64,000 nt of DNA from Peptostreptococcaceae bacterium (GCA_025210335.1 JAOARY010000019.1:30612-94611); one strand, 5' to 3'. Counted from the stretch's first letter, positions 18,505 through 29,539 are shown. The notes: generated from the sequence alone by a model not told the origin. Translations and numbers: made by a program.

Positions 18505-20217
18505 TTAATACCCAAAAGATATTGTTTTATTCATGTCAAATGTATCTTGTGTCTTTATTTTTGTTGGGAAACTAAAATTATTTGTATTATAAATTATTAA
18601 ATCTCCATTTTTATATGTTGCAAATGGCGTATATACTCTTATTGAATCTATTGATTTAACAAAACTATCATTATTTGAATTTTCAAATTCAATGTCTTTA
18701 TTATTAACTTCTAGGCTTTGATTTAATTTAATATTTTCAATCTTAGTGTAAGTAGAATCATAAATATCATAATTATCGATATTATAAGCATAATATTTAT
18801 CATTTTTCTTTTGTATATCCAAGTAATTTAGAGGTATAAGGATTTTAGAATCCAAATTCATAAGTCCAAACAATGTTGATTCATTGGATTTTTGACCTAC
18901 TCTTATATCTAAATTATTATATACTTTAATATAATTGTATTTAGGTTCTAAAACTGTATAACCTTCATTATCAATAATTCCAAGTAGATAAGAATTTTGT
19001 GTAAATTCTTCTTTAGAATTTTCTCTTATGATTCGAATATCTTTATAAGAATCACTAAAATCGTCAAATTCTCTTTGTGTAATTCTATTTAAATTAGAAT
19101 CGATAAGTGTATACTTATTATTTATTTTTATTTTAGCGACACCACCATCAAAAGGTTCCATATCATTAAATTCAAAAACAGATATATTATTATTTGAAAA
19201 ATCTTTTATTTGAATTATATCTTTTTCATCATTTTTATAAAAAACCATATCCTCGATAATATCTTTGATTATAGTATTTGTATCAAGCGATAAGATTTCT
19301 TTAAAACTATTATCAGAAGTTGAGCAAATTAAATTCTTATCAAAACCATCAATAGCTAAATAAGAATTATAAATAGTTGCTGATTTTGCTTTACCTTCAT
19401 ATAGTTTATTTCCATCAAAATCAAAAATATATATCATTTGATCTTTATGATTTTTAATAAGAGCAAATTCATCTAAATTTTTTAGTTCAAATGAATTTTC
19501 TTTAAAATTCATCAAATCTTTTTTGTGACCAAGATTACTATCATATAAAGATACGTTAAGTTGATTTGTAGCAATTATATTTTTTGAAAAATCTGAATTT
19601 AATACTTGGTCAAATATTTTTAATTCTGGAATGTCTCCATCTTCTGTTATTAAAGTATATTTAAATCTATCAATTAACATTTTATGAAGCTTTTTTTCTC
19701 CTGTATGTTTTTCAATTGAGTAGAAGAATTTATTTTCAGTGGCTTTTAACTCTTCTAAAGGTACTAAAATATTTTTAGAAGTACTAAATGTGTTTATCTT
19801 TTGATCATTTATATACAAATCAATATTATTTTCGTATATCTTATCTTCTTTAGAAAGGGTATTTTTAATAATGTTTATTTTTTGTTGATCACATTTTAAA
19901 AACTCCATATCCTTTCCATTTTCCATCCATATACTATCATCTTTTAGACCTTTTATTTTAGATATTTTAATTTCCTTTTCATTTTTTTCATCAGTTTGAT
20001 AACCTAATTCAAGTAAATTATCAAGAACTATGTAGTTGCCACCATAGTACTCATTTTCAATTTTTAATATATAACTTGGAAGTGTTGCATGGTAAAGTCC
20101 ATTGTTATAGAGTATCTCATTTTTTGAAAGTTCAAAATTACCAATTTGCTTTTCTGTTGCAAAACCAAAAGTACTGAGCATAAATATAAAAACTAGACTT
20201 AATATAGTTTTTTTCAT
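18505..20217 (-). CDS. secreted WG-repeat-like protein
   Basis: 570 residues with a signal peptide (MKKTILSLVFIFMLSTFGFA). Residues about 25-110 look like a copper-amine-oxidase N-like segment. The C-terminal half contains WG-like units with a GL or GI core, for example YLLGIIDNEGYTVLEPKYN and LFGLMNLDSKILIPLNYLD, plus KYTLIDSNLNRITQREFDDF; these build beta folds often found in cell-surface proteins. No catalytic motif was recognised. Its own terminator and a GGGGGAA ribosome binding site make it a single-gene unit. Confidence 0.75.
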   Translation of the reverse strand: MKKTILSLVFIFMLSTFGFATEKQIGNFELSKNEILYNNGLYHATLPSYILKIENEYYGGNYIVLDNLLELGYQTDEKNEKEIKISKIKGLKDDSIWMENGKDMEFLKCDQQKINIIKNTLSKEDKIYENNIDLYINDQKINTFSTSKNILVPLEELKATENKFFYSIEKHTGEKKLHKMLIDRFKYTLITEDGDIPELKIFDQVLNSDFSKNIIATNQLNVSLYDSNLGHKKDLMNFKENSFELKNLDEFALIKNHKDQMIYIFDFDGNKLYEGKAKSATIYNSYLAIDGFDKNLICSTSDNSFKEILSLDTNTIIKDIIEDMVFYKNDEKDIIQIKDFSNNNISVFEFNDMEPFDGGVAKIKINNKYTLIDSNLNRITQREFDDFSDSYKDIRIIRENSKEEFTQNSYLLGIIDNEGYTVLEPKYNYIKVYNNLDIRVGQKSNESTLFGLMNLDSKILIPLNYLDIQKKNDKYYAYNIDNYDIYDSTYTKIENIKLNQSLEVNNKDIEFENSNNDSFVKSIDSIRVYTPFATYKNGDLIIYNTNNFSFPTKIKTQDTFDMNKTISFGY

Positions 20218-20458
20218 ATAGAATTCCCCCTTATTTTAGTAGATTACTACCTTTGTTTTAAAAATTTTAATTATCTTTATTTTATATATAATTAAAATTT
20301 TTACTATTTATATATTACCATAGAATGAGTTAGAATATTTTAATAATTTTTTACAAAAATAAAATAAAAAAATACAAATATAACTTTTTAAATCAATAAA
20401 ATTAGGTATAAATATCTAGGAGAAATGATGTTTTTATTTTGTAAAAAAGGAGGATGAA

Positions 20459-22846
20459 ATGAAAAATTCAATTAAATTCAAATTGATAAGTTTATTTTTA
20501 CTTATAGCAATAATACCATTTGGAATAATTGGAACAATAAGTTTTAATAATTCAAGGGATGAAATACAAAAGATAGCATTTAATCAGCTAATATCAATAA
20601 AAGAACTAAAGGCAGAGGAACTTATGGAATATTTAAAATCGTTGGATAAAGATATTCTTACCTACTCTCAAAATAAAATGATTATTGATGCTACAAAAGA
20701 ATTTAAAAGAGATTATTATAAAGTAACAGGTGAAAATGAAATAGATAAAAATAATATAAATAATAGTCTTAAGTCATATTATGAAAATGAATTTATAGTG
20801 AGGTTAAACGAAAATTCAAATATGAATAAAACTGCATCAGAATATTTAAATATGAGTGATGAAGCCAAGATACTTCAATATAATTATATTTCAAATAATA
20901 AAAATGTAGTTGGGAGCAAAAATTTATTAGATCAAGCTCAAACCAATTTGTCATATAATCAAACACATGAAAAATATCATAAATATATATCTAATTATCT
21001 TGAAAACTTTGATTTTTACGATATTTTTATAGTTGATAGTGAAACTGGTGATATGATTTATTCAGTATTTAAAGAAACAGATTATGCAACTAATTTATCA
21101 AATGGTGTGTATAAAAATAGTGGGATTGCAAAAGCATTTGAAGCTTCAAAAAATAGTTTAGATAAAAATTTTAGCTATTTTGAGGATTTTGATTTTTATA
21201 TACCATCGTATAATTCTCCAGCTGGATTTATTTCAGCACCTATAATAGATGAAGGAAAAAATATAGGTGTATTAATATTTCAAATACCTATAAATCATAT
21301 AAATGAAATCATGACAAGTGATTCTAATTGGCAAGAGATAGGTCTTGGTCAATCAGGAGAATCATATCTTGTTGGAGAAGATGGATTGCTTAGAAGTGAT
21401 TCAAGATTTTTGATAGAAGATAAAACTAATTATATGGCTGCTATTTTAAATGCTGGTATAGATAAAAATATAGTTGATTTGATAGATAAGCAAGGTAGTT
21501 CTATATTATATCAAGAGGTTAATTCAAAAACTTTTAATGAGGCACTAAAAGGAAGTTCAGGCGGGGATATAATAAAAGATTACAGAGATGTAGATGTATT
21601 AAGTGCTTACAAACCTATAAAATATAAAGATTTAAATTGGGTTATATTAGCTGAGATAGACGAGGCAGAGGCTTTTTCTGCTGTATATTATTTAAGAAAT
21701 ATTATATTTATAATTGGACTTAGCATATTAGTATTAATATTTATATTCTCTTATTTATTTGCAAGAAGAATATCAAATCCAATTAAAAATACATCAGATA
21801 TTTTAAAAGAAATTTCAGATGGAGATGGAGATTTAACAAAAAGATTAGAGATTCATACTAATGATGAGATTGGATTATTAGGAAAATGGTTTAATTTATT
21901 TGTAGATAAACTTAGAGATATTATGAAAGAAATATTTGATATGAAGGAAAATTTGAATGTGAATGTTGAACAATTTACCAATTTGGTAGAAGATTCAAAT
22001 GAAAATTTAAATGAGATAATAGAATCAATAGGAGTTTTAAATGTTTCGATACAAACAAATGCATCTGTATCCCAAGAAGCTAATGCTAGCATAGAAGAAT
22101 TATCTAGTACAGCACATTCAATATATCAAGAGACTATAAATACTTCTGATAGCAAAGATAAAATTAATGAAGCTGTAAAATCAGGGAGCATTCTTCTTGG
22201 AGAGGTTAAAGATTCTATAAATAGCGTAAAGGCGACTTCTGATGATGTTTTTGAAGTTTTAGGAAGATTAAATGATTCTACTTCTAATATTGGTGAAGTT
22301 ATACAAATGATTAATTCAATATCAGAACAAACCAATTTATTAGCATTAAATGCTTCAATTGAAGCAGCAAGAGCTGGTGATGCTGGTAAAGGGTTTGCAG
22401 TTGTAGCAACTGAAGTTAGAGTATTAGCAGAGCAAAGTAAGGAAATGACTTCTCAAATAGCAAATCATCTAAATTCAATAAATAATAATATGAAGGAAAC
22501 ATTGGATAAAATTAATGGTGAAAAAATATTAATAGACAATACTGCAATCAAGGGAAATGGTGCAATAGAACAATTTTCAGTAATACAAGAATTACTTGAA
22601 GATATATCAGGACAAATAAATCTAATAACAAGATCATCACAGCAACAATCTGTTATAGCTGATGATATGGCTCATGCGATAGAAAGTCTAGCTACAAGTA
22701 CACAAGAAAATGCAGATGCAGTGGTAAATATAAATACAAAGACAGAAAAACAAAGTCAAGTTATTGAGCATATAAATGATAGAAATAAAGATGTTAAAGA
22801 ATTACTTGTTAAATTAAATAGTATAGTCAACAAATTCAAGATATAG
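20459..22846 (+). CDS. methyl-accepting chemotaxis protein with Cache sensor domain
   Basis: 795 residues. Membrane segment 1 near 7-30, extracellular double-Cache-like domain up to about 410, membrane segment 2 near 414-436, HAMP ([15 protein letters not shown] to about 490), then the cytoplasmic signalling coiled coil. The highly conserved hairpin tip [19 protein letters not shown] lies near 623-641 and contacts CheA and CheW. It should report an external small molecule to the flagellar motor. Start behind AAAGGAGG. It is convergent with the flagellin gene, so motility functions sit together. Confidence 0.96.
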   Translation: MKNSIKFKLISLFLLIAIIPFGIIGTISFNNSRDEIQKIAFNQLISIKELKAEELMEYLKSLDKDILTYSQNKMIIDATKEFKRDYYKVTGENEIDKNNINNSLKSYYENEFIVRLNENSNMNKTASEYLNMSDEAKILQYNYISNNKNVVGSKNLLDQAQTNLSYNQTHEKYHKYISNYLENFDFYDIFIVDSETGDMIYSVFKETDYATNLSNGVYKNSGIAKAFEASKNSLDKNFSYFEDFDFYIPSYNSPAGFISAPIIDEGKNIGVLIFQIPINHINEIMTSDSNWQEIGLGQSGESYLVGEDGLLRSDSRFLIEDKTNYMAAILNAGIDKNIVDLIDKQGSSILYQEVNSKTFNEALKGSSGGDIIKDYRDVDVLSAYKPIKYKDLNWVILAEIDEAEAFSAVYYLRNIIFIIGLSILVLIFIFSYLFARRISNPIKNTSDILKEISDGDGDLTKRLEIHTNDEIGLLGKWFNLFVDKLRDIMKEIFDMKENLNVNVEQFTNLVEDSNENLNEIIESIGVLNVSIQTNASVSQEANASIEELSSTAHSIYQETINTSDSKDKINEAVKSGSILLGEVKDSINSVKATSDDVFEVLGRLNDSTSNIGEVIQMINSISEQTNLLALNASIEAARAGDAGKGFAVVATEVRVLAEQSKEMTSQIANHLNSINNNMKETLDKINGEKILIDNTAIKGNGAIEQFSVIQELLEDISGQINLITRSSQQQSVIADDMAHAIESLATSTQENADAVVNINTKTEKQSQVIEHINDRNKDVKELLVKLNSIVNKFKI

Positions 22847-22857
22847 AGTTATTAAAG

Positions 22858-22971
22858 GGCTTTGAAATAAGAGCTAAAATCATAATATATTTTAGTGAAT
22901 TTTGTATTTATAAAAAATATATTATTAATAGTTTTCTTAATTTCAAAGCCTTTTTAGGCTTTATTTTTATT
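22858..22971 (+). terminator. terminator region after the chemoreceptor gene, two alternative hairpins
   Basis: GGCTTTGAAAT (22858-22868) pairs with ATTTCAAAGCC (22940-22950). The right arm also contains AAAGCC, which pairs with GGCTTT (22945-22950/22957-22962) followed by ATTTTTATTTG. The two hairpins exclude each other. Confidence 0.6.
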
Positions 22972-23007
22972 TGAATAATTTAATATAAAATAATTTAATT
23001 TAGCTTT

Positions 23008-23853
23008 TTAGCTGTAAATCATTTTGTTTGAATTATCATTATTTTTTAGTAACTCTATAAATTGTTCTTTTGGTTTATGTAGAGAGTTAAGAATTTTAGT
23101 TGAAGTATGAATTTTTAGTTTATTTTTAGTGAATTTAAGCATTTGAGTTGCTATATTGGAATCTTCAATCTTAGATACATAAGCCTGTAACAATTCTTTG
23201 GAATGGTTTACTCCCTCTAATGCCCATGTTAATCGATTTCGAATAGCACCGTAATCGCTTCTAGTAAAATTAATATCCATATGAACATCATTAACCCATT
23301 CAAACGAAGAAGTTTTATCAAAAATATAAAATTCTTCTGAACCAAGATTATCAAGCTCGTAATTATAGTTCCAGATTTCTAAAAGATCATGTCTGTTATC
23401 TCCAATTTTAATGTTGATTATAGTACCATAAGTAGGGTCACCACATAAGAGTTTCATTCCATTATAACTATAATTTTTAGCTAAAGAATCTATTGTATTT
23501 AAAATTTCATCTGTATGTTTTTCAATTATAAGTTTTTCTTCTTCTGAATTTGCATCATTATGAAACTCTATAACAGATTCTTTTAGACTATGAATTAAAC
23601 TAGTCATTTCACCAAGAACTCCTTCAACACTATCTACAAGAGATATGCCATCTTGAATATTTTTGGAATATTGATGAAGTGCTCTTATTTGAAGTTTAAC
23701 TTTTTGACTAATACTTAAATTTGCAGCATCATCACTTGCTCTATTTATTTTTAGACCACTTGATATTTTTTCAATTGAATTTGTTTGTTCTTTAATCGAT
23801 ATATTCATATTATTTATTAAATTCAAACTGTTATTATCAAAATTTATAACCAT
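23008..23853 (-). CDS. flagellin, short and divergent
   Basis: About 281 residues. The N-terminal D0/D1 region is recognisable (IEKISSGLKINRASDDAANLSIS, NIQDGISLVDSVEGVLGEM, NYSYNGMKLLCG) and so is the C-terminal one (AIRNRLTWALEGVNHSKE, SKIEDSNIATQMLKFTKNKL). The centre is very short, and the extreme C-terminus replaces the usual Gln/Ala-rich end with HKPKEQFIELL plus a polar tail. It may be a minor or alternative filament protein. Start taken at the ATG at 23853 behind GGAGGG. No other flagellar gene is in the window. Confidence 0.82.
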   Translation of the reverse strand: MVINFDNNSLNLINNMNISIKEQTNSIEKISSGLKINRASDDAANLSISQKVKLQIRALHQYSKNIQDGISLVDSVEGVLGEMTSLIHSLKESVIEFHNDANSEEEKLIIEKHTDEILNTIDSLAKNYSYNGMKLLCGDPTYGTIINIKIGDNRHDLLEIWNYNYELDNLGSEEFYIFDKTSSFEWVNDVHMDINFTRSDYGAIRNRLTWALEGVNHSKELLQAYVSKIEDSNIATQMLKFTKNKLKIHTSTKILNSLHKPKEQFIELLKNNDNSNKMIYS

Positions 23854-24116
23854 AAAAAAACCCTCCATAAAAATAAAAGTATCAATGAAAATGAATACAA
23901 AGTACTATAATTAAAAATGATACCAATACAATATACCATCTTTTTGCGAAGAATAAAATAGTTTTTTGTAAAAAATACGAATGAAAAGGTTTTTTTATGA
24001 AAAAATATTCGATTTTTTATAAAATTCAAATTTTATTTTTATATTAATTTTTAATTAAAATTTTGCAAAACGGGTATTATAATTACAAATTTGTAAGTTT
24101 GAATAGAGGTGTTTTG

Positions 24117-26084
24117 ATGAATAAAAAGCATATGAAAATATTTTTAATATTTTTAATAATATTTAGTTTTTTTAATGCAGATAAATATTTTTCGCAAAAC
24201 AGAGAATATAAAAAAAATATATTAATACTTCATTCATATTCAAGAGATTATCCTTGGACTGAAAATCTACATGTTGGAATAGAAGAGTTGTTTAAAGACT
24301 ATATGTTAGATATAGAATATAGAGTGGAATATATGGATACGAAAAATTATTTTTCAGATAAATATATAGAAAGATTAAAAGATATTTATAAAGAGAAATA
24401 TTCAAATGTAGATTTGGATTTTATAATAGCAACTGATAATAATGCGTTTAACTTTTTAGTAGAATATAAAGATGAGTTATTTGGAGAAAATACTCCAGTA
24501 GTAGCAACTGGTATTAATAATATTTCACTTTTAGATTTAAAAAATTTACAAGAGGAATTTTATATAGTTGAAGAACGACCTGATTACAAAAGGACTATAG
24601 ACTTAGCAATACAACAAAATAAAGAAGCAAAAAATATATATTTAATATTAGATAACACTACGACAAGTAAGCTTGTAAAAGAAGAATTAAAAAGTATATT
24701 AAAGGATTATGAAAAAGATTATAATATAACTTTTTTACAAAATATATTAGAGCCTAGTTTTGATAATTTTATCTCTAGTTTAGATAGAGATGATATATTA
24801 ATTTTTGTCCTTTATTTTAAAGATTCAAAGGGAAATACGTATTTATACGATGAACTTATAAAAAAATATTATAATATTAGTAAAACTCCAATCTATGTAT
24901 TTTGGGATTTTTATATGGACAAAGGAACTTTAGGTGGTTATATAGCTTCGGGTAATTATTATGGAGAGGTTGCAGCCAAAAAAATATATGAAATAATGAC
25001 TGGAGATAAAACTACTAAAATAATATATGATTCTGGAAAATTTTCGAAATATTTATTTGATTATCATTTAGTGAATAAATTTAATATAACAGATATACCA
25101 AAAGACTCAGAATTCATAAATAAACCCATATCATATTATGAAGCTCATAAAACTGTGATTTGGTTTGGCGTTTCCACATCGATGATATTATTTGTAATCA
25201 TACTATTACTTCTTAGGGTTATTAAGGATAAAACAGATATAGGAAAACAAAATGAAGAAATACATGAACTTAATAGAAGTATCATAAAAACTCAAAAGGA
25301 TATGATTGAAACCTTGGGTGATGTGATTGAAACAAAATCAGAAGGAACAGCAAATCATGTGAAAAGAGTTGCAAAAATCTCAAGATTTTTAGCAGAAGAA
25401 TATGGACTTAGCAAAAAAGATTCAGAGGTTCTTGAACTTATTTCACCAATGCATGATGTTGGTAAAATTGGTATTTCTGAAGATATACTTCATAAACCTG
25501 ATAAATTAACAGATGAAGAATTTGAAGTTATGAAATTTCATACAACAATAGGACATCAATTACTCAATACATCAAATAGAGATTTTTTGAAACTAGCATC
25601 AACAGTAGCACATGAACATCATGAAAGATGGGATGGAAGAGGTTATCCAAATAATTTAAAAGGTGGAGAGATAAGTGTATTTGCTAGAATAACAACGGTT
25701 GCAGATATTTATGATGCACTTAGAAGCAAAAGACCTTATAAAAAACCATGGCCTGTTGAAGATGTAATAGAATATTTCAAAGAAGAAAAGGGAAAGATAT
25801 TTGAGCCTAAATTGGTTGATATATTCATAGAAAATATTGATCTTTTAGAACAAATAAGAAGTGGATTTTCAGATGAACATTCAGATTCAAAGACTTTATT
25901 ATATGATTTAAATAATATGGTCAATGATACGAAAAAATATAAAAATAAAGTACAGAAGATAAAAAGAGATAGTGAGTTTGATAAAAAGCATTCTTTGAGC
26001 GAAAGTGACGAAGATATTGAACTTACAAAAGAAGAATTAGAAGAATATGAAAAATATAAAAATGATTTAGATGTAGATGAATAA
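24117..26084 (+). CDS. membrane sensor with periplasmic-binding-like domain and HD-GYP phosphodiesterase domain
   Basis: About 655 residues. Signal/membrane segment near 8-26; extracellular ABC-substrate-binding-like domain (NILILHSYSRDYPWTENLHVGI onward, residues 30-340); membrane segment near 350-375; coiled coil; then HD-GYP: HDVGKIGI, HEHHERWDGRGYPNNLKGGEI and ARITTVADIYDALRSKRPYKK. HD-GYP enzymes hydrolyse cyclic di-GMP. A highly charged 75-residue tail rich in Lys, Asp and Glu follows. ATG at 24117 behind AGAGGT is preferred over the upstream TTG at 24063. It is divergent from flagellin. Confidence 0.9.
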   Translation: MNKKHMKIFLIFLIIFSFFNADKYFSQNREYKKNILILHSYSRDYPWTENLHVGIEELFKDYMLDIEYRVEYMDTKNYFSDKYIERLKDIYKEKYSNVDLDFIIATDNNAFNFLVEYKDELFGENTPVVATGINNISLLDLKNLQEEFYIVEERPDYKRTIDLAIQQNKEAKNIYLILDNTTTSKLVKEELKSILKDYEKDYNITFLQNILEPSFDNFISSLDRDDILIFVLYFKDSKGNTYLYDELIKKYYNISKTPIYVFWDFYMDKGTLGGYIASGNYYGEVAAKKIYEIMTGDKTTKIIYDSGKFSKYLFDYHLVNKFNITDIPKDSEFINKPISYYEAHKTVIWFGVSTSMILFVIILLLLRVIKDKTDIGKQNEEIHELNRSIIKTQKDMIETLGDVIETKSEGTANHVKRVAKISRFLAEEYGLSKKDSEVLELISPMHDVGKIGISEDILHKPDKLTDEEFEVMKFHTTIGHQLLNTSNRDFLKLASTVAHEHHERWDGRGYPNNLKGGEISVFARITTVADIYDALRSKRPYKKPWPVEDVIEYFKEEKGKIFEPKLVDIFIENIDLLEQIRSGFSDEHSDSKTLLYDLNNMVNDTKKYKNKVQKIKRDSEFDKKHSLSESDEDIELTKEELEEYEKYKNDLDVDE

Positions 26085-26085
26085 T

Positions 26086-26125
26086 AAAATTAGCTATGGA
26101 TTATAAAAATTCATAGCTAATTTTT
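26086..26125 (+). terminator. terminator of the HD-GYP gene
   Basis: AAAATTAGCTATG and CATAGCTAATTTTT form a 13-bp stem ending in a T run. Confidence 0.8.
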
Positions 26126-26183
26126 GATTTAAATTATTTATAAAATTTTAAGTTTTTTTTGAAATTCTTTTTTTGGGATGATA

Positions 26184-27218
26184 TTAATAAAAAGAAATTT
26201 CAGAGATGCAAGTATCTTCATATTTACTACCTTTGATTACATCTTTTATAATGAATTTAACTTTATTGGCTTTTATTTTTTGTGGAAATGTTATTAAAAT
26301 ATCATTATTAAAATAAGTATTAGGAAAACTTATTGTTCTTCCTTGAACTTTACCATCATCAATAATTATTTGAATTTTTTTAGGTACACCATTTTGAGTA
26401 TAAGTATCAAAAGTTTTTAGATAACCTGGTTTAATTATTATATTTTGAAAATACTTAGGCTTTGTAGAACTAAACTCAACATATTCATTAATACCATAAC
26501 TAGCTTTACCTTCAACCCAAGCTGTAGCACTATTATTATCTATAAGATTAGATACATTATATCTATTTGTATTTGATTGTAAAGTTGAAGATGCTATAAG
26601 AGTATCAAATTTTATTTTGCTAGCATTAGAAAAATAATTTTCTATTTGATATTGCATATTTAATTTACCTGTCTTTTTATAAAAAGATAATAAATTTTGA
26701 GGATTATTTTCATCGCTATGGTCGCATTTAACAAAAATCAAATCATCATCAAAAAATATTTCATATGGCCAAAAGAAATTCTTCATATCATCAACTTGCC
26801 ATTTTTTTGTACCATCTTTATTTAAACAAGTTAAAAAAGGACCATAATAACCAGTAAAATAAAGATTATCCTCATCATCTAAAATAAGAGAATTAGAAGC
26901 ACCTGCTCCTTCAAATTTATATATAATATCACCATTTGTAATATCTATTTTATAGACAATATTGTTAATTATCACATAGATATTGTTTTTTCGTGTTAAG
27001 GTTTTTGATACTTGATCTAATTCAGTCATATAAAATCTAGGAAAAGTTTTTACCCAAAGCTCTTGATTATTCTTATATGCTATTAAACTTACATCTACAG
27101 AAGCATCTTCGTTTGCAGATGTATTTAACCGAATATCTATATTAGAAGAATCTTGTGCAAAAGAAAGAGTTAAACTAAAACTAAAGATCAAAATTAACAA
27201 TAAAAAAATTTTTTTCAT
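26184..27218 (-). CDS. secreted protein with beta-propeller-like region and NADase-type glycan-binding domain
   Basis: 344 residues with a signal peptide (1-21). Residues about 55-190 contain PQQ-propeller-like strands (VYKIDITNGDIIYKFEGAG, LYFTGYYGPFLTCLNKDG). The C-terminal 140 residues match the discoidin-like NADase-type glycan-binding domain: ASSTLQSNTNRYNVSNLIDN, ATAWVEGKASYGINEYVEF, and a closing ISEISFY. This domain was named after bacterial NAD glycohydrolase toxins but occurs widely in surface proteins; no NADase domain is present here. Likely cell-surface carbohydrate binding. Confidence 0.78.
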   Translation of the reverse strand: MKKIFLLLILIFSFSLTLSFAQDSSNIDIRLNTSANEDASVDVSLIAYKNNQELWVKTFPRFYMTELDQVSKTLTRKNNIYVIINNIVYKIDITNGDIIYKFEGAGASNSLILDDEDNLYFTGYYGPFLTCLNKDGTKKWQVDDMKNFFWPYEIFFDDDLIFVKCDHSDENNPQNLLSFYKKTGKLNMQYQIENYFSNASKIKFDTLIASSTLQSNTNRYNVSNLIDNNSATAWVEGKASYGINEYVEFSSTKPKYFQNIIIKPGYLKTFDTYTQNGVPKKIQIIIDDGKVQGRTISFPNTYFNNDILITFPQKIKANKVKFIIKDVIKGSKYEDTCISEISFY

Positions 27219-27356
27219 AATAAGTCCTCCCTAATTTTTTAATAAATGATTTAAATATTTTAAGATAAATTTTAGATATATATTAGATTAGCTTTTATTG
27301 TAATTTAAATTTATATTTTATAGAATATTTATACCCATATTATTTATTATAAAGAT

Positions 27357-27929
27357 TTATTTATATAAATTGGGATTAGTTAAGTCTATATAAGGTTTTA
27401 AATCATAGTTTCTAATATCAAGAATAAATTCATCTGTTGTTGATTTACCATCAATACCAATAAAATTAGTTTCTAACACTACTTTTGAATCATTATTTAA
27501 ATCAAAATTAGAAGAATGATTAAATTTGGAAGCTATTTTTTGTGTAGTTTTATCTTTTTCAAATATTAATGAGGTGTTTTTTCCTTCTTCATTTGAATTA
27601 AATAAATCCAAAATCTTTTTTTGAGTCTGTATATTTCTTATATAAAAATTTTTGCTTATTGATTTTAATTCTTTTTTTTCATTAGAAATATATTTAATAT
27701 TATTGATTTTTAAATACCCAGTATTATTTGATAAACCAATAAAGCCATCAATTTCCCAAGTAGAATTTTTGCTATGAATTTCATATACTTTTTGAACTTC
27801 TTTTGAAAGATATTCTTTGTAGTCATCGTTTATAGTTTTGCACTTATTATATAAAACGACATTAGTTATTATTGATAAAGTATTCAAAATCAAAAGAAAA
27901 ATAATAATATTTTTTCTCACTATACTCAC
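27357..27929 (-). CDS. membrane-anchored or secreted protein, unknown
   Basis: 190 residues with an N-terminal hydrophobic segment (about 7-27) after SIVRK, then a hydrophilic region predicted to be mostly beta with several NxS/T-rich stretches. The hydrophobic segment has no lipobox. Same strand as, and upstream of, the glycan-binding protein gene with a 138-nt gap. No family recognised. Confidence 0.55.
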   Translation of the reverse strand: MSIVRKNIIIFLLILNTLSIITNVVLYNKCKTINDDYKEYLSKEVQKVYEIHSKNSTWEIDGFIGLSNNTGYLKINNIKYISNEKKELKSISKNFYIRNIQTQKKILDLFNSNEEGKNTSLIFEKDKTTQKIASKFNHSSNFDLNNDSKVVLETNFIGIDGKSTTDEFILDIRNYDLKPYIDLTNPNLYK

Positions 27930-28187
27930 TCCCTATTTTGTTTATGTTTGGAAAAATTTTATCATATAAAAAAACTTTAAACAACTATTAGCTTACATAT
28001 AGTAAAAAAATGAATCATTAGATGGAGATATATTTAAATATATATATAGGTAATTTTATTGTTTTTGTTGAAATTTCAATCAAATTTTTATAATTGAAGA
28101 TTGCTTTTATGGTAATATTTAATATAGATAATATAAAAAACACAATAAAAAAATAAAAAGATAAATATATGCTTAGGGGTGGGTTAT

Positions 28188-29423
28188 ATGAAAATTGGAA
28201 AGTTTTGTGAAAAATATGATGTCACACAAGATGCAGTTAGATATTATATAGAGTTAGGTCTGTTGTTACCAGACAAAAAGGGGACTTTTTATGATTTTAA
28301 CAAAACTTGTGAAACAGATATATTGGAAATTAAAAGACTTAAAAATATGAAATTTAAGCTAAATGAAATCCAAAGACTTTTAAGTCTTTCTAGATTGGGT
28401 GTTTTAGAAAATCAAGAAGAGTTTGATTATTATATGACTTTATTAAAAAGTAAAAAAAATGAGCTTCTAGAAGATAGACTAAAGATTGAAGAATCAATTA
28501 ATATGCTTGATAAAAAAATAGAAAACATAATAAAATTAGAAAAAGAATTGAGTTCAAGATGCAAAAGAAGCATAGGGTTTCCTATTAATTATGTGAACTT
28601 GATTCATTGTCCAAGTTGTAATGAGATGATGGATTTTTCAGCTCAAAATATAGAAAAGAATATGGTTTATAATGGGGAATTTAATTGTGATTGTGGTTAT
28701 AAATTGAGTTTAAAAGATGGAATAGTAACAGATGATCAAAAAGATTTTGAGAAAGTAAAGTGCATAGAGTTAGAAGAATATCTAAAGGAGATGGGTGATC
28801 ATTATGTAAATTATATATATAAAGTATCTAATTATCCTTTGGAAAAAATAAATAAATATATGGACAAAAAATCTATTATTTTGGATCTTGGAAAATCAAA
28901 AAATATATTTTTAAAAACAATGATAAATAATTTGGGAAAGAATAATTTATATATTTTAGTATGTGAAAGTTATTCTAGAGTAAGGATATTAAAGGAAGCA
29001 ATAGAAAGCAATAGACCAAATAGTAATTTTATATTTATGGCAGTAAAATATCCAGATATTCCACTAAAGGAAGAATGTGTCGATATATTCATAGATTCTT
29101 TTGGAACGAGTCATTATAATAGATATAAAAAGGATTTTATAGTATCTGATATGACTAGATATATGAAATTAGAATCTTATTTTGTCGGTCTATATCTATA
29201 TGCAAATAAAAGCTCAAAAATAGTTAAGAATTTGGATATTAAATTGAGAGATAATTTTATTAAGGACAATATCAAAGATTATTTAATCAAAACAAATCTA
29301 GAATCTATTGATATAAGTGAGCTTGGATATAATGATAAATGGGGTAAATATGAAGGTGATTTCTTTATTTCAGGTGAAAAAATTTATACTCTAGGGTATT
29401 TGGGGCAAAGAAAAGAGCGATAA
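28188..29423 (+). CDS. MerR-type regulator fused to zinc ribbon and methyltransferase-like domain
   Basis: About 411 residues. Residues 1-70 are a MerR winged helix (KIGKFCEKYDVTQDAVRYYIELGL), then a coiled-coil linker to about 125, a zinc-ribbon-like part with HCPSCNEMM and FNCDCGYKLS (about 140-180), and a C-terminal 200 residues resembling a Rossmann methyltransferase core (IILDLGKSKNIFLKTMI, DIPLKEECVDIFIDSFGTSHYN). The glycine-rich SAM loop is degenerate (DLGKSKN), so it may sense a cofactor rather than methylate. ATG at 28188 sits behind AGGGGTGGG. The target is unknown. Confidence 0.75.
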   Translation: MKIGKFCEKYDVTQDAVRYYIELGLLLPDKKGTFYDFNKTCETDILEIKRLKNMKFKLNEIQRLLSLSRLGVLENQEEFDYYMTLLKSKKNELLEDRLKIEESINMLDKKIENIIKLEKELSSRCKRSIGFPINYVNLIHCPSCNEMMDFSAQNIEKNMVYNGEFNCDCGYKLSLKDGIVTDDQKDFEKVKCIELEEYLKEMGDHYVNYIYKVSNYPLEKINKYMDKKSIILDLGKSKNIFLKTMINNLGKNNLYILVCESYSRVRILKEAIESNRPNSNFIFMAVKYPDIPLKEECVDIFIDSFGTSHYNRYKKDFIVSDMTRYMKLESYFVGLYLYANKSSKIVKNLDIKLRDNFIKDNIKDYLIKTNLESIDISELGYNDKWGKYEGDFFISGEKIYTLGYLGQRKER

Positions 29424-29539
29424 ATTTTTATATGCCCATTTGTGGTTTTTGCTTTATTTATTTTTAATTTTCTTAGTATCTTTATCCTTATTGTTAGGAT
29501 TTTTGATAGATAATAAAAAATTTTAAAAAGGAGAAAAGT

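Noticed and set aside
29424..29539. 28-codon hydrophobic frame (TTG start) between the MerR fusion and the 401-residue gene
   Set aside because: No ribosome binding site at the right distance; AT-rich DNA easily gives hydrophobic frames.
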